From: Pseudomonadota bacterium
Lineage (GTDB): Bacteria > Pseudomonadota > Alphaproteobacteria > SHVP01
Assembly (NCBI GenBank): GCA_027622715.1
Contig: JAQBYN010000004.1
Span: forward strand, 61,702 to 125,701
DNA length: 64,000 nt
Direction: 5' to 3'
Within the stretch, counting starts at the first letter, position 1; every line of letters starts with the position of its first letter. The notes below the pieces were generated by a model, which was not told the origin of the DNA, did not search any database, and was given only the letters and a program-made list of their open reading frames with translations. The translations under genes were made by a program, and so were the position numbers. Positions 1 to 10,963 of the stretch are shown one piece after another.

Positions 1-344
1 CCAAGCCGCGCTGCATAGGTCGTGACGATGAAGTCTTCGAACAATTTGACGTATTCGCCCCGCTGGGCAGGTGTCGCCTTGCGCCAAAACCGACCCAGCG
101 CATAGCGGCCGATCAACGGCAGGTCGAAGCCGTCACTGAGCAACGCGCGAAAGGCCTCCGCCCGCTGTTCCTCGCTCTGGGCGCCTTGAACCAGCACCTG
201 AAGGGCCCGATCGCCGAGTTGGGCGATGAACTCTTCGGTTGTGTCGGCGCGGGCTTGCTGTGCGGCGGCGCTGAGCGAAAAAGTTGTCGCCGCCACAAGG
301 ACCAAAACAAATCGACGCAGTTGGATCATTCTGTCGGCCATCAT
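1..344 (-). CDS. mlaC: MlaC/Ttg2D-family phospholipid-binding periplasmic protein (partial, C-terminus outside window)
   Basis: This is the first ~114 codons of a MlaC family protein, which shuttles phospholipid through the periplasm between the outer-membrane MlaA complex and the inner-membrane MlaFEDB transporter. The visible part has a signal peptide (basic start MMADRMIQLRR, hydrophobic stretch to about residue 25, likely cleavage after residue 28 or 33). It is followed by the family-typical segment with FRALLSDGFDLPLIGRYALG and a later FEDFIVTTYA. The start ATG overlaps the mlaA stop in an ATGA (341-344), so the two are translationally coupled. A second ATG follows directly. The gene runs off the left edge. 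The family call is firm; which lipid is carried is inferred from family knowledge. Confidence 0.87.
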   Translation of the reverse strand, partial: MMADRMIQLRRFVLVLVAATTFSLSAAAQQARADTTEEFIAQLGDRALQVLVQGAQSEEQRAEAFRALLSDGFDLPLIGRYALGRFWRKATPAQRGEYVKLFEDFIVTTYAARL

Positions 345-1126
345 TGCTTCAACGCGGCCGTGCGGTCATCGGCGTCGTCGCTGGTCAGGTCGAGTTTTGG
401 CAATGACGGTGTCGTCCCGTTGCGAATGTCGCTTTGGCGACGCTGATGATAAAGGCTGCGGATTGTGGCGTAGAAATCAATCGACGTGCGCTCGATTTCA
501 TCGAGTGTCTCGATTGTGCGCGACCGCGCGTCGATGCCACGCACGACCGCGCGAGACACCGTGATGTACTTGCGGTCAGTGTTGTCAGCATAGTAGTTCA
601 ACGGATCAAAGTAATAATCGACGAAGTTCCCCGCCGCATCGCGCAGGCTAGAGGGGCCCAGAATCGGCAGGACGATGTAAAACCCTGGGCCGACTCCATA
701 GTGTCCCATCGTCTGCCCAAAGTCCTCGTCGCGCCGCGCTAATCCCATTTCGGCGGCAGGATCAAACAAGCCAAGGATGCCGATGGTTGAGTTGATAAAG
801 AACCGCCGGCCCGTAACGCCCGCCGCGTCGATGTCGCCCTGGAGGACATCGTTGGCGAGAAGGATGGGCGTTTCTAGATTACGGAGAAAATTGCGCACGC
901 TTTCGCGCGCCGGGTCGGGCACAAAATCCCGGTAGAACGTGGCCGCCGGTTCGATCAACGTGGTGTCGATCGCAAGGTTGGCGGCAAATATATAGCGATT
1001 GACCGGCTCAAGCGGATCGGCGATTTGCGACGGTTCGCTGCCCGGGGTCGCGCAGGCTGCGACCGCAAACAGCGCGCCAGCGGCAATCGCGAATCGGGCG
1101 GGTCGTGCGTTCGAGAGCAATTGCAT
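341..1126 (-). CDS. mlaA: MlaA/VacJ-family outer-membrane lipoprotein
   Basis: MlaA sits in the outer membrane and removes mislocalised phospholipid from the outer leaflet, passing it to MlaC. The protein has a lipoprotein signal peptide with lipobox VAAC (Cys25 from the chosen start), then the family signature DPLEPVNRYIF (about residues 37-47), a GRRFFINSTIGILGLFD segment and GPGFYIVLPILGPSSLRD. I chose the ATG at 1126 because it gives a compact basic signal peptide; the reading frame extends up to a TTG at 1156, which is less likely. The product is about 261 residues, normal for the family. It is the upstream partner of mlaC in a two-gene operon (ATGA overlap). No paralogue is seen in the window. 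Confidence 0.9.
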   Translation of the reverse strand: MQLLSNARPARFAIAAGALFAVAACATPGSEPSQIADPLEPVNRYIFAANLAIDTTLIEPAATFYRDFVPDPARESVRNFLRNLETPILLANDVLQGDIDAAGVTGRRFFINSTIGILGLFDPAAEMGLARRDEDFGQTMGHYGVGPGFYIVLPILGPSSLRDAAGNFVDYYFDPLNYYADNTDRKYITVSRAVVRGIDARSRTIETLDEIERTSIDFYATIRSLYHQRRQSDIRNGTTPSLPKLDLTSDDADDRTAALKQ

Positions 1127-1437
1127 TCTGGCGGCCAACCTGGGAGATCGTTTCAAAGCTCGGACCTATACGAAAAACAGACCAGTTAATCCAGGACGTG
1201 AGCCGTCTCCGCTAACCTCGCGGAGACCCCCGAATAGCTCAGTCCGAAACTCCCCCACCCCAGGCAAATCGCGGACTTTGAAGTAGCACACCGACGGCGC
1301 CAAAACCAGCAAAGGCAATATAGATCTGCGGCTTTCCGGATGCGGGTGTTGCATCAATGACGCACCTGCGCGTCGCCCATTTGGTATGGGCGCGGGCCAA
1401 CCACACAAGGTCTCGATTTTGCGGCCTCACAATTCCT
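1127..1437. other. Intergenic region between divergent mlaA and the sahR-like gene
   Basis: About 310 bases with no convincing gene. It must carry the mlaA promoter on the minus strand, but I see no good -35/-10 pair. A small hairpin (arms 1375-1380 and 1386-1391, loop of five) is present without a T-run, so its role is unclear. I found no tRNA-like fold and nothing I recognise as a known SAM or SAH riboswitch. The plus-strand promoter lies at its right end (1438-1467). Confidence 0.5.
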
Positions 1438-1467
1438 TTGACAAACATAAACATATCTTTATATCCA
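1438..1467 (+). promoter_or_regulatory. Promoter of the sahR-metF-metH operon with overlapping operator
   Basis: A perfect -35 TTGACA (1438-1443) is followed after 17-18 bases by an AT-rich -10 (ATATCC/TATCCA, 1461-1467). The 20-bp sequence 1445-1464 is a near-perfect palindrome: 8 of 10 base pairs match around the centre 1454/1455, with arms ATAAA (1447-1451) and TTTAT (1458-1462). It fills the spacer and the -10, the position expected for a repressor site. The start codon at 1472 lies only about five bases after the -10, and no Shine-Dalgarno is visible. That the fused ArsR regulator binds its own promoter here is inference. Confidence 0.65.
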
Positions 1468-1471
1468 TGCC

Positions 1472-2434
1472 ATGGCTGTTTCCCTCGACATTCTGCTTGC
1501 TGGCTTGCGTGCCGCCGGAGAGCCGACCCGGCTGCGCATCCTTGGCTTGCTTTCTCGCGCGGAACTGACGGTCAGCGAATTGACCCAGATCCTTGGGCAA
1601 AGCCAGCCCAGGGTCTCGCGTCATCTAAAATTGTTGGACGATGCCGGCCTCATCGAGCGGTTTCGCGAAGGAACCTGGGTTTTCTGCCGTCTGTGCGACT
1701 CGGGCGTGGCCGGCGCGCTATCGACAAAGATCGTTGAATTGCTCCCGGTGGATGCCAGCGAGCTGGGCGGCGATCTTGCGCGCCTCGACATGGTACGGCG
1801 CGACCGCGCGACTGCCGCGGCGGCCTATTTCGCTGCCAACGCGGAGCACTGGGCCGAAGTTCGCCGCCTCCATGTCCCGGATTTGGACGTCGAATCGACC
1901 ATGCGGGGTCTTTTTGAGGGGCGGAAGGTCGATACGCTCGTCGACATCGGTACCGGCGCCGGGCGCATGCTGGAGCTGCTGGGCCCGGTGGCGGAAGAAG
2001 CTATTGGAATTGATCTGTCCCACGAAATGCTCGGCCTTGCGCGCGCCAACATCGATCGCCCCGACCTGAAGCATTGCCGGGTGCGTCATGCCGACATGCT
2101 CAACCTGCCGTTTCCCGAGGCGTCGGTGGATGCAGTGACCTATCACCAGGTACTCCACTTTGCCGACGAACCTGCCGGCGCGCTCGCTGAGGGCGAGCGC
2201 ATCCTGCGGCCCGGGGGCCTCATGGTGGTGGCCGATTTTGCGCCACACAACGTCGAGTTGCTTCGGCAAGAACACGCGCACCGCCGGCTCGGCTTTCCCG
2301 ACACGGAGGTTGCCGGGTGGATTCGTGCGACCGGTCTCGAAGTGGGCGCGCCCATTCACCTCGATGGTGATCCATTGACGGTCACCGTTTGGCATGCCGA
2401 GAAACCGGTCAGCCCGGAGGCGCGCGCGAGATGA
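1472..2434 (+). CDS. ArsR-type regulator fused to a SAM-dependent methyltransferase domain (SahR-like)
   Basis: Residues 1-90 form an ArsR winged helix-turn-helix (LTVSELTQILGQSQPRVSRHL as the recognition region). Residues ~100-300 form a class I methyltransferase domain with an intact SAM motif DIGTGAGR (D158 onward) and a following acidic strand end (GIDLSHEM). There is no Cys-pair metal site of the arsenic or zinc ArsR type. Proteins of this layout next to metF/metH are known as regulators of the methionine/SAM cycle (SahR type), thought to sense S-adenosylhomocysteine. It is the first gene of the operon and overlaps metF by ATGA (2431-2434). Autoregulation through the palindrome at 1445-1464 is my inference. 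Whether the methyltransferase domain is catalytic or only a sensor cannot be told. Confidence 0.83.
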   Translation: MAVSLDILLAGLRAAGEPTRLRILGLLSRAELTVSELTQILGQSQPRVSRHLKLLDDAGLIERFREGTWVFCRLCDSGVAGALSTKIVELLPVDASELGGDLARLDMVRRDRATAAAAYFAANAEHWAEVRRLHVPDLDVESTMRGLFEGRKVDTLVDIGTGAGRMLELLGPVAEEAIGIDLSHEMLGLARANIDRPDLKHCRVRHADMLNLPFPEASVDAVTYHQVLHFADEPAGALAEGERILRPGGLMVVADFAPHNVELLRQEHAHRRLGFPDTEVAGWIRATGLEVGAPIHLDGDPLTVTVWHAEKPVSPEARAR

Positions 2435-3354
2435 GTGACTTCGCCGGATTGATCACGCACGAAAACACAAGTGCACCGCCAAACGTTTCTTTCGAATTTT
2501 TTCCGCCGAAAACGGACAAGATGAACGAAATACTGTGGGCGTCGATTAAGCGGTTGGAGCCGCTCGGCCCGCGCTTTGTTTCGGTGACTTACGGCGCCGG
2601 TGGCGGCACGCGCGAGCGGACCCACGCAACCGTTGTCCGACTTCTTGAAGACACGTCGCTGGTACCTGCCGCCCATCTGACGTGTGTCGGGGCAAGCCGC
2701 AGCGAGATTGCTGAGATCGCAAGTGGCTACTGGGAGGCAGGGGTTCGCCACATCGTGGCCCTGCGCGGCGATCCACCGCTCAACGATCCAGGGTTTACGC
2801 GGCATGACGACGGCTACGCCAACGCCGCAGAACTTGTTGAGGGCCTCAAACAGGTGGCGGACTTCGAAATAAGCGTCGCCGCCTATCCAGAGGTCCACGT
2901 CGACGCGGTTAGCCCAGCCGCTGACATCGACTACCTCAAAAGAAAGATCGACGCCGGCGCATCGCGGGCGATCACTCAAGTTTTTTTCGACCCGGATGTA
3001 TTTCTTCGCTGGTTGGACAAGGTGCGCGCGGCGGGCATCGACGTGCCAGTGGTGCCGGGGATCATGCCGGTGTCGAACTTTGAGGGTGCCGTTCGGTTTT
3101 GCGGGATGTGCGGGGCCGATGTCCCGGCTTGGATGCACCAGCTGTTTGAGGGAATCGAGGATGATCCCGACTCGCGTAAGCTCGTGGGCGCGACCATCGC
3201 GGCGGAACAGTGCCGTCGCCTCCAGGCAGCCGGGATCAATGAGTTCCACTTCTACACATTGAACCGCGCCGATTTGACCTACGCGATTTGTCACATACTT
3301 GGCTTGCGCGGCAAGCCGTCGGCAGCCGCCGAATCGCAGGGAGAGGTATCATGA
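2431..3354 (+). CDS. metF: 5,10-methylenetetrahydrofolate reductase
   Basis: MetF reduces 5,10-methylene-THF to 5-methyl-THF with NAD(P)H and FAD, supplying the methyl group for methionine synthase. The 307-residue TIM-barrel protein begins with the family signature [11 protein letters not shown]; Glu22 matches the catalytic glutamate of the family. Further conserved blocks are [30 protein letters not shown] and [11 protein letters not shown], and the C-terminal [12 protein letters not shown] fits too. I chose ATG 2431, which overlaps the stop of the upstream regulator (ATGA), because the protein then starts just before the first conserved strand. The stop overlaps the next metH start at 3351-3354. 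Confidence 0.95.
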   Translation: MSDFAGLITHENTSAPPNVSFEFFPPKTDKMNEILWASIKRLEPLGPRFVSVTYGAGGGTRERTHATVVRLLEDTSLVPAAHLTCVGASRSEIAEIASGYWEAGVRHIVALRGDPPLNDPGFTRHDDGYANAAELVEGLKQVADFEISVAAYPEVHVDAVSPAADIDYLKRKIDAGASRAITQVFFDPDVFLRWLDKVRAAGIDVPVVPGIMPVSNFEGAVRFCGMCGADVPAWMHQLFEGIEDDPDSRKLVGATIAAEQCRRLQAAGINEFHFYTLNRADLTYAICHILGLRGKPSAAAESQGEVS

Positions 3355-4411
3355 ATCGCCAAACAGGGTGGCGCGCGCTCGAAGAGGCTGTCGAGCGCCG
3401 CATTCTCGTTCTTGACGGCGCCATGGGCACAATGATTCAGTCATACCGCCTTGACGAAGCCGGCTATCGGGGCGAGCGATTCAAGGACATCAGCCAAGAC
3501 GTCAAAGGCAACAATGATCTCCTCAATCTGTCGCAGCCCGGCATTATCCGCGAAATTCACGACGCGTATCTGGACGCCGGTGCGGACATTATCCAAACCA
3601 ACACGTTCAATTCGACGACAATTTCGCAGGCCGACTACGGCATGGAAGATCTCGTCCCTGAACTAAACCGTGCGGGCGCCCGCATTGCCCGCGAGGCAGC
3701 AGACGCAAAAACCGCCCAGACCCCGGACAAGCCTAGATTCGTCGCGGGTTCTCTGGGGCCGACCAACCGAACCGCGTCGCTGTCGCCGGACGTCAATCGA
3801 CCGGGCTACCGCAACACCACGTTTGACGAACTGCGTGAGGTCTACCGGTCCGCTGCCGCAAGTCTGGTCGACAGCGGCGTCGACCTTTTGCTCATCGAAA
3901 CCATCTTCGACACGTTGAACGCGAAGGCCGCAATTTTCGGTGTCGAGGAACTTTTCGATCAGCTCGGCGAGCGCATTCCTTTGATGATCTCGGGCACCCT
4001 GACGGACTTGTCGGGGCGCAATCTCTCCGGTCAGACGATCGAGGCGTTCTGGCACTCGGTTCGCCACGCGCGGCCGTTTACCATTGGCATCAACTGCGCG
4101 TTCGGCGCCGAGCAAATTCGCCCGCACCTTGCGTCGCTGGCGCGGATCGCCGACACCTGCATTTGCGCCTATCCCAACGCCGGTCTGCCCAACGCGATGG
4201 GCGAATACGACGAAGACCCCGAGACGACCTCGGGCTTTTTGCGAGAATGGGCCGAATCTGGTCTCCTCAATATCGTCGGCGGCTGTTGCGGCACGCGGCC
4301 CGCTCATATTAGGGCGATCGCAAAGGCGGTTGAGGGCATGCCGCCGCGTGTGGCGCCCGAGGCCCTCCCGGTGATGCGACTCTCGGGTTTAGAAGCGGTG
4401 TCGATCGGCTC

Positions 4412-4415
<4 letters not shown>
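3351..4415 (+). CDS. metH: Methionine synthase, homocysteine-binding subunit (split MetH, N-terminal part)
   Basis: This 354-residue protein is only the homocysteine S-methyltransferase module of cobalamin-dependent methionine synthase. It opens with [13 protein letters not shown]. The zinc-binding cysteines that activate homocysteine are present: C249 (INCAFGAEQ) and C312-C313 (GGCCGTRP), nearly the same spacing as the three ligands known in full-length MetH. It ends soon after this domain. The rest of the enzyme is encoded by the next gene, whose ATG overlaps this stop (4412-4415). Two-gene MetH arrangements are known in some alphaproteobacteria, so this is a true split and not a frameshift: the second protein has its own start and both ends are clean domain boundaries. 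Confidence 0.93.
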
Positions 4416-7051
<2,636 letters not shown>

Positions 7052-7098
7052 ACAATCTTCTGGTTTCGCGTTAAGCTCCCGCGGGGAGGACGCAACTC

Positions 7099-8034
7099 AT
7101 GACGGCAACCAGCGATTATCCGCGAGACCTCTTTGGCTACGGCCCGAACCCACCAGACCCGCAATGGCCGGGCGGCGCCCGCGTCGCGCTCAATCTGGTG
7201 ATCAACTACGAAGAGGGTGCCGAGCACACCATCATGGACGGCGACACCCATTCGGAAGGGTTGATGACCGATGTGCCCGGGCATCCGACATTCCAAGCGG
7301 TCGAGGGCAAGCGCAACCTGTTGGTCGAGTCGATCTACGAATACGGCGCGCGCGCCGGTATCTGGCGCATCCTCCGCTTGTTCGAGCGTTACGACGTGCG
7401 CTGCACCGTTTATGCCTGCGGTCAGGCGATGGAACGCAATCCCATCGCGGCCAAAGCGATGGCCGACGCGGGCCATGAGATTGCGACGCACGGGTATCGC
7501 TGGATCGATCACGGTGAACTGACCGAGGCAGAAGAACGCGATCACATGCGCCGCGCCATCGAGGCCATCCGCAACACAACCGGCAAGCGCCCGGTCGGGT
7601 GGTTCGCCGGTCGGATGAGCCCGATCTCGCGGCGGCTGGCGGCGGAGGAGGGTGGCTTTCTGTACGATTCGGATTCGTACGCTGACGATCTGCCCTATTG
7701 GGTCGTCGATTCCGGGTATCCGGTACTGGTCATCCCGTATTCGCTTGAGGTGAACGACATGCGCTTCACCGTACCGGGCGGCTTTGCCGAAGGGACTCAG
7801 TTCTTCAATTACATGCGCGATACGTTCGATTTCTTCTACGAGGAAGGCGCCACCCGACCGCGCATGATGTCCGTCGGGCTGCACCCCCGCGTCGTCGGCC
7901 GCCCGGGACGGGCGCGCGCGCTGCAGCAATTTCTCGAGCACGTGCGCCAGCACGACGACGTCTGGATTTGCACGCGCGAAGACGTCGCGCGTCATTGGCG
8001 GGAGCGGTTTCCGTACGATCCGGCGGCGGCCTAG
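7099..8034 (+). CDS. puuE: PuuE-type allantoinase (polysaccharide-deacetylase fold)
   Basis: The 311-residue protein starts with SDYPRDLFGYGPNPPDPQWPGGARVALNLVINYEEG, broken here as the PuuE-type start: YPRDLFGYG, then WPGGARVALN and the NYEEGAE block. PuuE hydrolyses allantoin to allantoate in purine degradation without a metal-dependent amidohydrolase fold. Conserved deacetylase-fold pieces include CTVYACGQAMERNP, HEIATHGYRW and GWFAGRMSP. A strong Shine-Dalgarno GGGAGGA (7084-7090) precedes the ATG. No other ureide or purine gene is adjacent, so the substrate is a family-level call. It converges on the cyclase gene with a 15-base gap that includes GC-rich inverted repeats. Confidence 0.82.
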   Translation: MTATSDYPRDLFGYGPNPPDPQWPGGARVALNLVINYEEGAEHTIMDGDTHSEGLMTDVPGHPTFQAVEGKRNLLVESIYEYGARAGIWRILRLFERYDVRCTVYACGQAMERNPIAAKAMADAGHEIATHGYRWIDHGELTEAEERDHMRRAIEAIRNTTGKRPVGWFAGRMSPISRRLAAEEGGFLYDSDSYADDLPYWVVDSGYPVLVIPYSLEVNDMRFTVPGGFAEGTQFFNYMRDTFDFFYEEGATRPRMMSVGLHPRVVGRPGRARALQQFLEHVRQHDDVWICTREDVARHWRERFPYDPAAA

Positions 8035-8049
8035 TCTCGCCGCCCAGAC

Positions 8050-9582
8050 TTACTCGACGGCCACCGTGAAGGCGCGGACCGTTTTCGCGCGCCCCTTGAC
8101 GGTAATGTCGCCGATTGGCTCGAAGCGAAAGCCGGTGCCGGCGCGCCGGGCGGTTTCCTCCGAGACCATGATCAATGACCCATATTGTTTGTTGAGCTGC
8201 TCCAACCGTGCGGCGAGGTTCACCGCGTCGCCCAGGATGGTGTAGCCCAGGCGGTCCGATCCGCCGACCGCACCGGCGACTACGTCGCCAGTGTTGATCC
8301 CGATGCGGGTGCGCATAGCTAGGCCGGCACCAAAGGTGCGCCCGTTCAACTGCCGTTCGATTTCGAGCGCCGCGCGAACGGCGTTGGCTGCGTGATCCGG
8401 ATCGGCCTCGGGCACATTAAACACAGCAAGCAGCGAATCGCCGGTGAAGTTCGTAATGACGCCGCCGTGCCGGCTGACCGGTTCCATGACCACTTCGAAA
8501 TATTCGTTGAGCAGGTTGATCGTATCCGTCGGTGACATCGCCTCGGTTACTGTGGTGAAGCCTTCGATATCGGTGAACAGCACCGTCGCTTCGCGGACTT
8601 CGCCACTCAATCGTTCTGGATGGTCGAGAATGGTGCGGGCGATTTGCGGGTTGACGAACCGGCCAAACGTTTCCCGTACCAACTCGCGCTCGCGTAGGCC
8701 GTCGATCATCTCATTGTAGCTCTGTGCCAGTAGGCCGAGTTCATCGTCGGTCTGCACCGGCGTCTTCGCCGTCAAGTCGCCGCGCTGCAATGCCGCAACA
8801 GCACCTTTCATCTTGTTGATCGGTCGCTGGAAGGTCGAGGCGATGACGGGGAAGGTGATGGCAAAAATGGCGAAGGTAACGAAAAGATCGCTACCCAGAA
8901 TCACGTAGGGTTCGATACCGAGGGACTCTGCTAGGAACTGCAACCCCAGCGAATCCACAAACATCACCCCGCCCGGTAGGAATGCCGCAACGCAAAACGC
9001 GATAATCAAGCGGGTCAGCAACCGACCGCTCCGAGCGGGCACGACGATGCCGCGCGCTTCGAACAAAACGGTTCGCAAATCGGCGGTGAAGTTCGTAACC
9101 AGGAAATAGATGAAATAGGGCAGCAGAACCCACCAGATCGCGACACGCGACAAAATTGTCCCGAGCGGGATCAAGGCGAAGTCTTCGGCGAAGAACATCG
9201 AGGGAATGACAATCGCATTGACAGCGACGGTCGGGCACACGATCGCGAATGCGAGGATCGCCGACTGTTGCGGCAGCCTTTGAATCCGCCGGATCGCGTC
9301 GGCCAGGTCCCCTGTTCCGTCCAAGTATTTGGCAATAGGACGATACAGAGTGCCGGCGCCCCAGAGGTTGACCCCTAGGAACATCGTCAACTGGAGCGGA
9401 ACGTTACTCAGAACGATCAGCCATCGCTGCGTGACGAGGCCGAAAAAGACATGAATGCCGATGTCCATCGCGAACAACAGCAGCATCGTTCGGAAGTATC
9501 GTCCGCGAAAGGCATTCAGGTCGTCACTGGGCGCGGCGATGCTTGATCTCCGCGTTACCAGGGTACGTCGTCGCCGTTCCAA
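8050..9582 (-). CDS. Membrane-bound class III nucleotidyl cyclase with HAMP domain
   Basis: The 510-residue protein has several predicted membrane segments in the first ~255 residues, a HAMP linker (about 255-310, with PINKMKGAVAALQRGDLTAK) and a C-terminal class III cyclase domain (about 330-510). Metal-binding aspartates are D338 (FTDIEGF) and D382 (TGDSLL). The transition-state Asn and Arg are N455 and R459 (NLAARLE). The base-contacting position after Tyr447 is Thr448 (YTILGD), as in class IIIb enzymes. The position usually held by the base-selecting Lys (KFxGD) is Asn378 (NFTGD). Expected product is cAMP, but substrate choice is uncertain. The start overlaps the preceding dehydrogenase stop by 28 bases, so the two are probably co-transcribed. 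Confidence 0.85.
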   Translation of the reverse strand: MERRRRTLVTRRSSIAAPSDDLNAFRGRYFRTMLLLFAMDIGIHVFFGLVTQRWLIVLSNVPLQLTMFLGVNLWGAGTLYRPIAKYLDGTGDLADAIRRIQRLPQQSAILAFAIVCPTVAVNAIVIPSMFFAEDFALIPLGTILSRVAIWWVLLPYFIYFLVTNFTADLRTVLFEARGIVVPARSGRLLTRLIIAFCVAAFLPGGVMFVDSLGLQFLAESLGIEPYVILGSDLFVTFAIFAITFPVIASTFQRPINKMKGAVAALQRGDLTAKTPVQTDDELGLLAQSYNEMIDGLRERELVRETFGRFVNPQIARTILDHPERLSGEVREATVLFTDIEGFTTVTEAMSPTDTINLLNEYFEVVMEPVSRHGGVITNFTGDSLLAVFNVPEADPDHAANAVRAALEIERQLNGRTFGAGLAMRTRIGINTGDVVAGAVGGSDRLGYTILGDAVNLAARLEQLNKQYGSLIMVSEETARRAGTGFRFEPIGDITVKGRAKTVRAFTVAVE

Positions 9583-10271
9583 GCGATGAACCGGCCGCTG
9601 TCGTTTGGAGTCAGGGTTTCAACGACCTTGAACAGGCCGCCGACGCTCTCGTCGATGGACAACGCCGCGGTGGGGCCGCCCATGTCGGTTTGCGTCCATC
9701 CCGGATGCAATGACACGACCGAGATGCCGCGGTCTTTCAGGTCGGCTGCGAGGTTGCGCATCACCATGTTGAGCGCCGTTTTCGACGTCCCGTAGTGATA
9801 CCAACGCGGGGTTTGGTTGCTGCCGATGCTGCCGACGATGCTCGACATCATCAAAATCTGTTTGCGGTCGCTGGCGGCAACGTTGTCCACGAACACTTCG
9901 CACATGCGCAGCGGCGCCATCGTGTTAACACGCATCACAGCCATCCACTCGTCTTCGTCTAACGAATCGAACATCTGATTGGTGTGGTCGAGCGACAGCG
10001 TGCGCTGGCTGGTTTCCATGATCCCGGCGTTATTGAATAAAACGTCGATCGGTTCATCGCCGAGCTTGGTCTTGAGCGCGTCGATTTGGCCGAAGTCTGC
10101 AACGTCAAGCGCGTGGATCGTCACATCGTGCTTGGCCGCCAACGCTTGTAGCCCATCGGCCTGCGCGGGCGCGCGGCAACATGCATGGATGTGCCACCCG
10201 GTTTCCGCCATGCGCCGGGTAAAATCGAAACCCAAGCCGCGGTTGGCGCCAGTGATCAGCAGGGTTTTCAA
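9555..10271 (-). CDS. Short-chain dehydrogenase/reductase, third gene of a tandem trio
   Basis: A 238-residue classical SDR. The cofactor motif is TGANRGLG (residues 7-14), the structural motif NNAGIM is present, and the catalytic Ser-Tyr-Lys appears in MMSSIVGSIG and YGTSK. It ends GRFIAWNGDDVPW, a C-terminus shared in pattern with its two neighbours (all end in Trp). It lies 4 bases downstream of the second SDR and overlaps the cyclase start by 28 bases. It resembles C-factor/CsgA-like SDRs in general length and ends, but the substrate is unknown. Confidence 0.85.
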   Translation of the reverse strand: MKTLLITGANRGLGFDFTRRMAETGWHIHACCRAPAQADGLQALAAKHDVTIHALDVADFGQIDALKTKLGDEPIDVLFNNAGIMETSQRTLSLDHTNQMFDSLDEDEWMAVMRVNTMAPLRMCEVFVDNVAASDRKQILMMSSIVGSIGSNQTPRWYHYGTSKTALNMVMRNLAADLKDRGISVVSLHPGWTQTDMGGPTAALSIDESVGGLFKVVETLTPNDSGRFIAWNGDDVPW

Positions 10272-10275
10272 AGCA

Positions 10276-10950
10276 TCACCATGCGATCGTGTGGCCGTCC
10301 CAGTCGAAGAATCGCCCGCTAGCTCCCGCCCCGGCGCTCTCGACCACTTTCTTCATGCCGGCAGCGCTTTGCTCCGGCGAAATCGCTGCGCTCGGGCCAC
10401 CCATGTCGGTGCGCACCCAGCCCGGGTGAATGCTGAAGACAATGATTCCATCACCGGCGAGATCGCCAGCCAACACCTTGGTCACCATGTTCAGCGCGGC
10501 CTTGGTGCTCCGATAGGCCACATGGCCGCCGCTGGTATCGGCGATTGAGCCCATGACGCTGGAGACGTTGAGGACAATCTTGCGGTCCGACCGCCGCAGA
10601 TGGTCTTGGAACGCTTCGATCATCTTGAAGGGCGCCAGGGTATTGACCGCGAACAAATCCGACCACGCCGCGTAATCCATGTCACCCAAGCCACGCGGCG
10701 GGCGCATGTTTTGACCGGCGTTATTCATCAGAACGTCGATGGGTTGATTGACGCTTCGCGCGAATCCATCAACAGCGGCAATATCGGTTACGTCTAGGGC
10801 ATGCACGCTCACACCGCCGATGGCCTTGAGCTCGCTGGCTGTATCGGGCGTGCGGCAACACGCCAGCACGGTCCATCCGTCGGCGGCGTATTGCCGCGCC
10901 GACTCGAGGCCGATGCCGCGACTGGCGCCGGTGATTAGAATTGTCGGCAT
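10276..10950 (-). CDS. Short-chain dehydrogenase/reductase, second gene of a tandem trio
   Basis: A 224-residue SDR with TGASRGIG at the N-terminus, NNAGQN, and catalytic SSVMGSIAD plus YRSTK. The C-terminus GRFFDWDGHTIAW matches the pattern of the flanking SDRs, and HPGWVRTDMGGP is nearly identical in type to the first gene (HPGWTQTDMGGP), which supports origin by local duplication. Gaps to its neighbours are 4 and 13 bases, so the three are one transcript. Substrate not identifiable from sequence. Confidence 0.85.
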   Translation of the reverse strand: MPTILITGASRGIGLESARQYAADGWTVLACCRTPDTASELKAIGGVSVHALDVTDIAAVDGFARSVNQPIDVLMNNAGQNMRPPRGLGDMDYAAWSDLFAVNTLAPFKMIEAFQDHLRRSDRKIVLNVSSVMGSIADTSGGHVAYRSTKAALNMVTKVLAGDLAGDGIIVFSIHPGWVRTDMGGPSAAISPEQSAAGMKKVVESAGAGASGRFFDWDGHTIAW

Positions 10951-10963
10951 AGGCTCTCCTTGT

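Noticed and set aside
1375..1391. Six-base hairpin upstream of the sahR-like gene as a riboswitch or terminator
   Set aside because: It lies upstream of the only good promoter, has no T-run and matches no riboswitch core I know.
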